Program-made: the position numbers and the translations under genes
NCBI GenBank assembly: GCA_026129905.1
Contig: JAHCHE010000049.1
Location: 1 to 48,109 of the forward strand
Length of the DNA: 48,109 bases
Reading direction: 5' to 3'
Source of the DNA: Bryobacteraceae bacterium
GTDB taxonomy: Bacteria; Acidobacteriota; Terriglobia; Bryobacterales; Bryobacteraceae
The notes under the pieces: model-generated
The model's database searches: none
What the model was told of the DNA's origin: nothing
What the model saw: only the letters and a program-made list of their open reading frames with translations
Shown here: positions 17,834 to 26,207 of the stretch, one piece after another
How positions within the stretch are numbered: the first letter of the stretch is position 1
How the letters are laid out: the number at the start of each line of letters is the position of its first letter

Positions 17834-17999
17834 CGGCGCGTCCTTACTCCTTGTCTCGCTTCCGAGGCAGGTCTTACGTGGGATCAGGCGCGGGCAGCGT
17901 GGACAGGCAACGGTGGGCTGAAGAAGCCCCTCAGAGCGGGTCTGAAGCGACGAACGCGATCGTGGCGGGAACAGCGCCTGCTGGCCGAGCGGGGAATCT

Positions 18000-19550
18000 T
18001 TACCGAACCGTTGGGTACTCGATCCCTAACTGCTCCATGTACGTACCGTGCCGCTCGGCGTCGTAGTAGAGCTTTCGCAGGGCCGGCCGGGCGCGGTCCA
18101 TCTTTTCGCGGTTGATCTCGATGGGCGGTTCCGTGCCCTCGGGAATCAGCGATTTCCACGTTGTTTCCTTCGTCTGTTCGGCGAAGTAGTCGCCCGCCGA
18201 TTTCAGGAGTCCGGGCGACAGCAGCAGATCCAGCGCCGTCATCGCGTGCGCCTTCGCCCCCGCCGTGGCGCCCTTGTGCGCAATGGGCGTCGCCATGGCG
18301 ATCGCGCTCGACCAGTGATGTCCGATCATCCCCGGAATATTCGAGGGATATTGCAGCACGACCGTCGGCAGATTCCAGGAGACCTCTGCGATATCGTCGG
18401 AACCCGCCGAGCCGCCGACGGCGCCCTCCCTCATCTTCCCGATCTCGGTGGCCAGGCCGGTCGTTTTGCGGTCCATCTCGGTCTGGGCGGCCCGCGCCAG
18501 CGTCTGGTCTTCCTCCGCCCACGCCGGCATGCCGACTTTCTGAATGTTCGAGAAAAGCGCCTCGGCGAGCGGCCGGTTGTAGTGGCCCGGCCAGGTCGCG
18601 GCGAGGACCCGCTCCGTCATCGTCGTGTCGGTCATCTCCGCGGCGGCGCGGGCGATCTTCGTACCGATTGCGTGCAGTTCCTCGATGCGCGCGTATTCCC
18701 ATTCGCGGAAGAAATACCAGACCGTCGCTTCCGACGGCACAACGTTTGGTTGGTTGCCTCCATGGACGATAACGTAGTGGGATCGGTGCTCCGGGCGGAG
18801 ATGCTCGCGGCGGTAGTTCCAGCCGACGTTCATCAGTTCGACCGCATCGAGCGCGCTGCGACCCATCCAGGGAGAGCCGGCGCCGTGCGCACTCCGGCCG
18901 TGGAAGCTGTATTGAGTCGAAACCAGACCCGAGCCGATCGGGCCGCCGGCGCCGGTGGTGAATTCGGAGCTCACGTGGGAGCTGAGCATCGCGTCGACAT
19001 CGCGGAACAGCCCCGCGTTCACCATGTACGTCCGGCTGCCGAGCAGTTCTTCGGCGACTCCCGGGTAGATCCGCAGCGTGCCGGGGATGTTATACCTGGT
19101 CATCAACTGCTTGACCACGAGCGCGGCGGTTACATTGACGGCCTGCCCCGCGTTATGACCCTCCCCGTGACCGGGCCCGCCCTCTATCAGAGGCGCATGG
19201 AAAGCCACGCCGGGCTTCTGCGAAGTCTCGGGCAGCCCGTCGATATCCGCGATGAAGCCAATGACGGGCTTGCCGCTTCCCCAACTTGCTTCGAATGCGG
19301 TCGGCATACCGGCAACGCCGCGTTTCACCTGGAAGCCTTCCTTTTCGAGAAGAGCCGTCAGGTATGACGAGGACTCCGTTTCCTCGTAGCCGAGCTCCGC
19401 GAAACTGAAGAGCGAATCGACGATCTGTTGGGTGAAACGCTGACGGCCTTCAACCATCTCCGCCGCCGCTTGCTTAAGTTCCTCGAGAGGCGGCGCCTGG
19501 CCATGCAAAGCGCTACAGACGATTACCGGGATGATCGCACCCAAACGCAT
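18000..19550 (-). CDS. Secreted M20-family amidohydrolase (AbgB-like)
   Basis: A 516-residue metallohydrolase with a signal peptide (MRLGAIIPVIVCSALHGQA), so probably periplasmic. M20 features are GFIADIDGLPE near residue 100, GGPGHGEGHNAGQA near 127, GVAEELLGSRTYMVNAGLF near 163, the dimerisation insert, and PSNIPGMIGHHW near 410. It resembles the AbgB branch (p-aminobenzoyl-glutamate or other N-acyl amide hydrolysis). The position normally held by the metal-binding Cys of GH-x-CGH is Glu here (GHGEGH), which I recall as usual for this sub-branch. The start ATG 19550 follows AAAGGA. An 11-bp inverted repeat lies just upstream. The substrate is unknown. Confidence 0.85.
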   Translation of the reverse strand: MRLGAIIPVIVCSALHGQAPPLEELKQAAAEMVEGRQRFTQQIVDSLFSFAELGYEETESSSYLTALLEKEGFQVKRGVAGMPTAFEASWGSGKPVIGFIADIDGLPETSQKPGVAFHAPLIEGGPGHGEGHNAGQAVNVTAALVVKQLMTRYNIPGTLRIYPGVAEELLGSRTYMVNAGLFRDVDAMLSSHVSSEFTTGAGGPIGSGLVSTQYSFHGRSAHGAGSPWMGRSALDAVELMNVGWNYRREHLRPEHRSHYVIVHGGNQPNVVPSEATVWYFFREWEYARIEELHAIGTKIARAAAEMTDTTMTERVLAATWPGHYNRPLAEALFSNIQKVGMPAWAEEDQTLARAAQTEMDRKTTGLATEIGKMREGAVGGSAGSDDIAEVSWNLPTVVLQYPSNIPGMIGHHWSSAIAMATPIAHKGATAGAKAHAMTALDLLLSPGLLKSAGDYFAEQTKETTWKSLIPEGTEPPIEINREKMDRARPALRKLYYDAERHGTYMEQLGIEYPTVR

Positions 19551-19563
19551 TCCGTGGTCCTTT

Positions 19564-19593
19564 CCGTTCGGAACGGCGAGGCGTTCCGAACGG
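19564..19593 (-). promoter_or_regulatory. 11-bp perfect inverted repeat before the M20 gene
   Basis: CCGTTCGGAAC (19564-19574) and its exact complement (19583-19593) flank an 8-nt spacer, 14 bp before the amidohydrolase start codon and right next to its AAAGGA site. A weak -10-like TATGCT lies at 19596-19601 on the minus strand. It could be an operator or a 5'-UTR hairpin near the ribosome site. No T-tract follows, so an intrinsic terminator for the upstream gene is less likely. Confidence 0.45.
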
Positions 19594-19644
19594 TCAGCAT
19601 ACTACAGACGCGGCGGGTTCCCGGCGAACGACGCCGGACGGGGC

Positions 19645-20070
19645 TTACTTGCGTGAACCGATCTGCGTCGCCTCGTCGCGCGGCAAGGGGCAGGCGCCCA
19701 GATCGATCTTGTCGCCTTCCTTCGTCTTCGACCACCCTCCCCGTTTCTCTAGCTGGTGGAATTGTTTGGATAATTCCCGGGCTTTCCGGATGTCGAACTT
19801 TCCCTGTTGGTACTCATCGGCGAACGCGTTCCAGGAGTCCACAAATTCGCGGGCTTTCTTCACAAACATCTGTTGCCGGAATTCTTCCGCCTCACGCTTT
19901 TCCCGATCGAACGCCGCCCGCCGCGCCTCGGCCTGCGCGTTCAGCCACTGTACTTGGTCGTGAACGCTTGAGGGCCGCGGAGGCTGCTCAAACGGATCCG
20001 ACTGCGCCGAAGCCCCCGTGGATAGGGCCACTGTTAACAAAAAACAACTCATGTGGATTCTCATTTTCAT
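19645..20070 (-). CDS. Small secreted protein of unknown function
   Basis: A 141-residue protein with a signal peptide (MKMRIHMSCFLLTVALSTGASAQ). The mature part is highly charged and mainly helical: a probable coiled coil spans about residues 40-95 (AQAEARRAAFDREKREAEEF...), followed by a Lys-rich loop and one Cys near the C-terminus (LGACPLPRDEA). I recognise no family. It lies upstream of the M20 amidohydrolase on the same strand, 94 bp apart, but the inverted repeat between them may separate expression. The start could be 20070 or the Met at 20064. Signal peptide and composition make it a real gene in my view. Confidence 0.6.
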   Translation of the reverse strand: MKMRIHMSCFLLTVALSTGASAQSDPFEQPPRPSSVHDQVQWLNAQAEARRAAFDREKREAEEFRQQMFVKKAREFVDSWNAFADEYQQGKFDIRKARELSKQFHQLEKRGGWSKTKEGDKIDLGACPLPRDEATQIGSRK

Positions 20071-20432
20071 TCACCAGGAGCGGTGGGCCGGGAGGGGACC
20101 GGGGATCACCAAACAAAGGTTCGTTTTGCTCGCCCAACTTGAGGAGCCGCAAGAAGGGCTTTCTGTTACAGCTTAACGGATCGTCGCGCGGGAGCCTCCT
20201 GGCTCTTGCCGTTATTCACTGAAATGAAAGGAAAAATAAGAGTGAAATGTCTGTGACTCTTGGTATCGGCGCTCCAGGAAATTGTAGCGCTGTCGATTCT
20301 GCCGACACGGAAGAATCTGCATTCCGCGCCGGCGCGCCTGACCGTCTGACGCCGGGAGCGGCGCCCATCGAAACAAAAAGGCCACCCTTTCGGGTGGCCT
20401 CTCCTCAAGCTGAAAACTGACCGACCGCTTCC
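20071..20432. other. Intergenic region between groEL and the small secreted protein
   Basis: This stretch of 362 bp has no convincing gene. Its left part is unusually AT-rich for the window (about 20210-20260), consistent with a promoter region for the minus-strand secreted protein, but no good -35/-10 pair stands out. Its right end holds the groEL terminator. Frames present here are low-quality continuations of groEL shadows. Confidence 0.5.
20371..20400 (-). terminator. Rho-independent terminator of groESL
   Basis: AGGCCACCC (20379-20387) pairs perfectly with GGGTGGCCT (20392-20400) around a 4-nt loop. On the minus strand the hairpin is followed by TTTTTGTTT (20378 downwards). It lies 33 bp after the groEL stop. 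This is the clearest intrinsic terminator of the window. Confidence 0.92.
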
Positions 20433-22389
<1,957 letters not shown>

Positions 22390-22471
22390 CGGCGGAGTCC
22401 TCCATGATGTCTGAAATTTTTCTCTGGCTGGAAATGGGCTGTCCCTAAAGGCGCAGCCCAACCTTACACTA

Positions 22472-22498
22472 TTAGCACACTCGGCCATAGAGTGACAA
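22472..22498 (-). promoter_or_regulatory. Degenerate CIRCE operator overlapping the groESL promoter
   Basis: The plus strand reads TTAGCACAC, nine bases, then GAGTGACAA. The CIRCE consensus bound by HrcA is TTAGCACTC-N9-GAGTGCTAA, so the left half matches 8 of 9 and the right half 7 of 9 with the exact spacing. On the minus strand the element contains a -35-like TTGTCA (22493-22498) and a -10-like GCTAAT about 16 nt later, so repressor binding would cover the promoter. It sits 83 bp before the groES start. Confidence 0.8.
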
Positions 22499-22567
22499 CA
22501 GGAACTTACAACCGCATAGAAATCAGTGGGTTGGAGTTCGGACCCGCAGCCGCGACGCCCGGCGCGC

Positions 22568-23452
22568 TCAGCCCTTCAAGTCCCGAAACGCGTCCTCGAT
22601 CTCCCGCTTCGCCTCCGGCGTCAGCGTCGTCAACGGGAGCCTCGGCGGGCCGCCATAGTAGCCGTTCAGGTCCATCGCGTGCTTCAAGCCCGGAACTCCG
22701 TACCGCGTCGTCACCAGGTACGCCGCGTGCGAGATCCGGTTCTGCCAATCCCGCGCCGCGTCGTAATCGCGCGTCCGGTGCGCCTCCCAAATCGTGATTG
22801 TCGAGTACGGCGCGGCATTCGCATAGGCCAGCACCGCGCCAACCGCGCCCACGGCGAACGAAGGCCACAGCGTCGGCGCCGATCCCACCAGCACCTGAAA
22901 GCCCGGTTTCACCTCCCGGATCATCTTCATCACCTTCTCGAGTTTTCCCGAACTTTCCTTTATGGCGACGATGTTCGGGTGCTCGGAGAGGGCGGCCACC
23001 GCCTCGGCGGCGATGTCCACTCCGGTGGCCTGCGGCCAGTTGTAGATCATTAACGGAATCCCGGTCTGGTCGGCCACCGCCCGGAAGTACAGCATCTGGG
23101 CGGCCGGATTGTCGAGCAGGTTCTTGTAGTAATGCGGCGTGCGCACCATAGCGGCTTTGTAGCCGATGGCGGCGGCGCGGTTGGTCAGGTCCACGGTCTC
23201 GCGGACGCTTTCCATGCCGGTTCCCGCTATCAACAGCTTTTCCGGCGCGGCGAACTCGGCCACCCACTCCCACAGCAGCGTCTTTTCCTCCGTTGTGAGG
23301 TAGACGCTTTCGCCGGTGGACCCGGTCACCACGTAACCGGCCAGCCCGGTCTGGTTCCACTTCTCGACGTTATGCCGGACCTTCGCTTTGTACAGATTTC
23401 CTTCGTAATCGAATGGGGTCGCGATCGGGGGAAAAATGCCGTGGAGTTTCAT
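22568..23452 (-). CDS. DapA-superfamily aldolase, 4-hydroxy-2-oxoglutarate aldolase (HOGA)-like
   Basis: A 294-residue class I aldolase of the N-acetylneuraminate lyase/DHDPS superfamily. The Schiff-base Lys165 is in [10 protein letters not shown] and the catalytic Tyr137 in LMIYNWP; GSTGES (44-49) binds the ketoacid carboxylate. The C-terminal stretch [20 protein letters not shown], with the GYYGGP motif and RLPL after it, is much closer to eukaryotic HOGA1 than to biosynthetic DapA as I remember those sequences. So cleavage of 4-hydroxy-2-oxoglutarate or a related ketoacid is more likely than lysine synthesis. It follows atpE on the same strand after a hairpin, so it may have its own promoter. 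Confidence 0.85.
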   Translation of the reverse strand: MKLHGIFPPIATPFDYEGNLYKAKVRHNVEKWNQTGLAGYVVTGSTGESVYLTTEEKTLLWEWVAEFAAPEKLLIAGTGMESVRETVDLTNRAAAIGYKAAMVRTPHYYKNLLDNPAAQMLYFRAVADQTGIPLMIYNWPQATGVDIAAEAVAALSEHPNIVAIKESSGKLEKVMKMIREVKPGFQVLVGSAPTLWPSFAVGAVGAVLAYANAAPYSTITIWEAHRTRDYDAARDWQNRISHAAYLVTTRYGVPGLKHAMDLNGYYGGPPRLPLTTLTPEAKREIEDAFRDLKG

Positions 23453-23463
23453 TGAAAGGGAGA

Positions 23464-23490
23464 AGGTCCCGCCCTTGGGAAGCGGGACCT
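23464..23490 (-). terminator. Hairpin downstream of atpE
   Basis: AGGTCCCGC (23464-23472) is perfectly complementary to GCGGGACCT (23482-23490) with a 9-nt loop. On the minus strand it follows the atpE stop by 23 bp and is followed by a modest pyrimidine run (TCTCCCTTTC). It is probably an intrinsic terminator or attenuator between atpE and the aldolase gene. Confidence 0.6.
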
Positions 23491-23513
23491 CGCCGCTTGT
23501 CCGCGGTTCGCCT

Positions 23514-23813
23514 TTATACCACTTTGACGAAGACGATCAGCAGCGTGTACAGCGCCAGCGACTCGATTAGCGCCAGGCTGAGAATCAGCGCCAGCCGGAT
23601 GGCCCCGGCCGCGCTTGGATTCCGCGCCATGCCCTCGGCGCAGGCCGCCGCTGCTTTGGCTTGCGCCAGTCCGCACACCGCCGAAGCGATGGCCATCGAA
23701 AATCCCGACGTGATGGCCACCCAATTGGTGGCCGACCCGCCCGTCTCCTGGGCCAGCATAGGGCTGGCGAAAACCAGCGTCGCCAGCAGAATCAAGAACA
23801 ACTTCGCGTTCAT
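23514..23813 (-). CDS. atpE: ATP synthase subunit c with N-terminal signal-like leader
   Basis: A 99-residue rotor-ring subunit. Residues 1-21 (MNAKLFLILLATLVFASPML) look like a cleavable signal peptide, followed by two membrane helices joined by the polar loop EGMARNP. The ion-binding Glu84 lies in helix 2 (LALIESLALYTLL). Gln51, Ser85 and Tyr89 occupy the spacing of Gln32, Ser66 and Tyr70 of the Ilyobacter tartaricus Na+ ring, so Na+ coupling is possible. I chose the ATG at 23813; a longer frame to 23870 has no family support. It follows atpB after 105 bp. The F1 genes are not nearby. Confidence 0.95.
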   Translation of the reverse strand: MNAKLFLILLATLVFASPMLAQETGGSATNWVAITSGFSMAIASAVCGLAQAKAAAACAEGMARNPSAAGAIRLALILSLALIESLALYTLLIVFVKVV

Positions 23814-23918
23814 CGCGTGAGTCTCTCTCCTTCGTACGTAAGATCGCCTCCAGGAGGTGGTTCCCATCATCCTCTTACAGACGGGCTCACGCTGGAAGCG
23901 GCATGATGCCGGTATGAA

Positions 23919-24653
23919 TCAATGGTCGTGCGCCACGGCGCCCTGGACGTAGACCATCGTGAGCAGTACGAAAATATAAGCCTGCAGCGCGCCCACGAAC
24001 ACGTGCAGGCCCATGAAAATGACGGAGCCGACGTAGGTCAGGCCCAAAAATACCAGGAAGACGCTCTCGCCGGCGAACATGTTCGCGTAAAGACGCACCG
24101 TGAGCGACAGCGGCCGTCCCAGGTGGCTCACGATCTCGATCGGAAACATGATCGGCGCCAGCCACCAGATCGGACCCGCGAAATGCGCCAGGTACTTCAA
24201 CGGGCCCTGCTCCAGGATGCCCATGAAGTGGTAATACAGAAACGCGAACATCGCGCAGCCCAGCGGGACCGGCGCGAACATCGTCGGCGACTCGAACGTA
24301 GGAATGATCCCAAGTTCGTTCGCGAACAGGATGAACAGGAACAGCGTCGCGAACACATGCAGGAACTTGCGGCCGTGATGGCCGACCATCTCGTCGGTCT
24401 GGTCGCGCAGGAAGCCGTAAACGATCTCAAAGAAGTGCTGCACCCCCCCGGGCCTTTCCATCGACAACCGCGGCCGCAGCACCGTCAACAGGGTGACCAA
24501 CACCAGAAACACCACGATTTGCAGCGTCACGAAGTTGGCCCAGGGCTTGTCCGGGTTTTCCGCGTGCATGCCCACCAGCGCGAGCGCCGCGTTGCCGGGT
24601 CCGGCTAGATACTTGTTGAAAAGCGCGGTGACCCACAGTTCATGTTCGGGCAT
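23919..24653 (-). CDS. atpB: ATP synthase F0 subunit a
   Basis: A 244-residue membrane stator subunit. The essential Arg187 lies in PLSLTVRLYANMFAGE, the long horizontal helix lining the c ring. Other family segments are FANELGIIPTFESPT near residue 110 and the final helices with HVFVGALQAYIFVLL. It provides the half-channels for ion flow. Its start overlaps the end of the atpI-like gene by 14 bp. The conserved order atpZ-atpI-atpB-atpE supports the call. Confidence 0.97.
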   Translation of the reverse strand: MPEHELWVTALFNKYLAGPGNAALALVGMHAENPDKPWANFVTLQIVVFLVLVTLLTVLRPRLSMERPGGVQHFFEIVYGFLRDQTDEMVGHHGRKFLHVFATLFLFILFANELGIIPTFESPTMFAPVPLGCAMFAFLYYHFMGILEQGPLKYLAHFAGPIWWLAPIMFPIEIVSHLGRPLSLTVRLYANMFAGESVFLVFLGLTYVGSVIFMGLHVFVGALQAYIFVLLTMVYVQGAVAHDH

Positions 24654-25035
24654 AGATTAATTCGTAGATCATTTCGAGAAGGACGGCGGCCACCGCGACA
24701 AAGAGGCCGACCAGGGCCGCCATAACATTGACCCTAAGGTACTTCACTATAACATAGCCGGCCGCCAGAAACAGGGCGTAGCGAAGCGGCAACAGGATCG
24801 CGAAGCTCTTCTTCGGCTTCGGCTTCCCGGGTGACAAGGCGTCCACAAGCCCGTGCAGCCAGCGGAAGTTCAACGCCGATACCGTCGCGCCTAAGAAGAA
24901 GCCGACCGCCCAGGGCCACCCGAGCTGCCAGGCCGTCAACGCGAACCCCGCCACGCTCAGCCAGACGATGTGAACGTAGATCCGCCGGAGGGCGTTGTGA
25001 TAGAAGACTTCGTCGCGGTCAATGGATTCACTCAC
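24640..25035 (-). CDS. ATP synthase subunit I-like membrane protein
   Basis: A 131-residue protein with four predicted membrane helices: VHIVWLSVAGFALTAW, AVGFFLGATVSALNFRWL, LRYALFLAAGYVIVKYL and AALVGLFVAVAAVLLEM. Size, topology and place directly before atpB match ATP_synt_I (AtpI/UncI), which helps c-ring assembly and perhaps Mg2+ supply. The gene overlaps both neighbours by 8 and 14 bp, indicating one operon. Family members are weakly conserved, so context carries much of the weight. Confidence 0.85.
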   Translation of the reverse strand: MSESIDRDEVFYHNALRRIYVHIVWLSVAGFALTAWQLGWPWAVGFFLGATVSALNFRWLHGLVDALSPGKPKPKKSFAILLPLRYALFLAAGYVIVKYLRVNVMAALVGLFVAVAAVLLEMIYELIYART

Positions 25036-25246
25036 GGGAGTCCCGCTGAACCTCCCGCACCAGTTCGACGAATCCCGCGGCGATCCCCGCGATCAGAAAT
25101 ACGATGTACAGAAAGGACGTGCCGAAGGCCTTGTCCAGCAGGTAGCCGACGACGTAGCCCGCCAGCACGCACGAGGGAAGCACGAACGCCAGGGACATGT
25201 ACCGTCCCACCTGACGCCATGGGTTGGAGGAGCTGGGCTCAGGCAC
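25028..25246 (-). CDS. AtpZ/AtpI-type small ATP synthase accessory protein
   Basis: A 72-residue protein with two membrane helices forming a hairpin (LAFVLPSCVLAGYVVGYLLD and FLYIVFLIAGIAAGFVELV). The glycine-rich GYVVGYLLDKAFGT joint and GIAAGF are typical of the AtpZ family (putative F0F1-ATPase subunit), thought to work with AtpI as a Ca2+/Mg2+ path or assembly factor. It begins 13 bp after the hemD stop and overlaps the next gene by 8 bp. Confidence 0.88.
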   Translation of the reverse strand: MPEPSSSNPWRQVGRYMSLAFVLPSCVLAGYVVGYLLDKAFGTSFLYIVFLIAGIAAGFVELVREVQRDSRE

Positions 25247-25258
25247 TTCTATCGGATT

Positions 25259-26083
25259 CTAACCCGCCCGCTTCTGTTCGAGCACTCGCGGCGCCCGTTC
25301 CGCCGCCTCCCTCACCAGCAGGCCCATCTTCGGATGGCTCGGCTCCATGTCGGCCGCGAGATCATAGGAGGCCAGCATTTCTGTCGTCGCCGGGCCGATG
25401 GAACCTACGAAGGCCCGCCGGAGCGCCGTCCGCGCCTGCTCCGAAATTCCCTCCTCCTCCGCGATCCGGAACAGGTGCACAAGCTGAAACGGCGTCGTGA
25501 ACAGCGCCGCCTGAAATCGTCCCTCTCCCAGTTCGCGCGCTGCCTGGCGGAGCGGCCCGGTATCTTCCGGCAATTGCCACTGATAGATGCGGATGGGAGT
25601 AACCGCCGCGCCCAGCGCCCCTAGCGCCTGGATCAGTTCCGGGTTGGACCGCCCGTACTCCTGCACCGCGATGCGCCTTCCTGTGACGGGCTTCACGGCT
25701 TCCACAACTTCCCGCCAGGTATTCGGCTCCGGCGCCTGAATATGCGCCGGTACGTCCATTTCGCGCAGCGCCGCGACCGGCTTCGGCCCCCGAGCCACGA
25801 CCGTGATCCTGCGCAGCGCTTCGGGAAAGCGCTCCCCCGGATGCCGCGTTGCGATCAATCGGTGCAGGGCTCGCGCCCCTACGCCGGTGAGAAAAACGAA
25901 CATATCGAACTCGCCGGCGAACAGGCGCTCCACCGCCGCGAATGCCTGCTCGTTGCCTTCGAGCGGCGCTTCCCGCATCGATGGGGCGACGAACGGCTCG
26001 CCGCCGTGCTTGCGGATGAGTTCAGCCATCTCGCGGCCGCGGCGGGTTTCGAGCGCCAGCACTCGCATGCCTTGAAACGACAT
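25259..26083 (-). CDS. hemD: Uroporphyrinogen-III synthase
   Basis: A 274-residue HemD-family protein that closes hydroxymethylbilane to uroporphyrinogen III in tetrapyrrole synthesis. Seen features are VLALETRRGREMAELIRKHGGEP at the N-terminus, FDMFVFLTGVGARAL near residue 70, GRRIAVQEYG near 145 and AALFTTPFQLVHL near 200, the two-lobed pattern of the family. I place the start at ATG 26083; ATG 26092 adds three residues. A perfect TATAAT lies 7 nt before ATG 26083, so the mRNA may be leaderless. It is first in a row with the F0 genes; hemL lies elsewhere in this window (42799). Confidence 0.88.
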   Translation of the reverse strand: MSFQGMRVLALETRRGREMAELIRKHGGEPFVAPSMREAPLEGNEQAFAAVERLFAGEFDMFVFLTGVGARALHRLIATRHPGERFPEALRRITVVARGPKPVAALREMDVPAHIQAPEPNTWREVVEAVKPVTGRRIAVQEYGRSNPELIQALGALGAAVTPIRIYQWQLPEDTGPLRQAARELGEGRFQAALFTTPFQLVHLFRIAEEEGISEQARTALRRAFVGSIGPATTEMLASYDLAADMEPSHPKMGLLVREAAERAPRVLEQKRAG

Positions 26084-26090
26084 CCGTCCC

Positions 26091-26096
26091 ATTATA
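26091..26096 (-). promoter_or_regulatory. -10 box TATAAT for hemD, leaderless spacing
   Basis: The minus strand reads TATAAT, seven bases (GGGACGG), then the ATG of hemD. Transcription starting about 7 nt after the box would begin at or next to the A of ATG. No -35 hexamer is evident at 16-18 nt, and there is no usable ribosome site before this ATG. Confidence 0.5.
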
Positions 26097-26207
26097 GGAG
26101 CCGTTCGACGGGAAGCCCCTCCATCCAAGGTCCAAGCCGTTCCCATACCTTCAACTCGATTCTGGCTGTTGGGTTGCCTGCTCACTGTCGTGCCGGCTCT
26201 GAGATCG

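Noticed and set aside
17906-17930. Small GGGCT/AGCCC hairpin after the M20 gene
   Set aside because: Short stem without T-tract; not enough to call a terminator.
18048-19367. 439-codon plus-strand frame opposite the M20 gene
   Set aside because: Low-complexity Arg-rich antisense shadow; the opposite strand encodes a clear enzyme.
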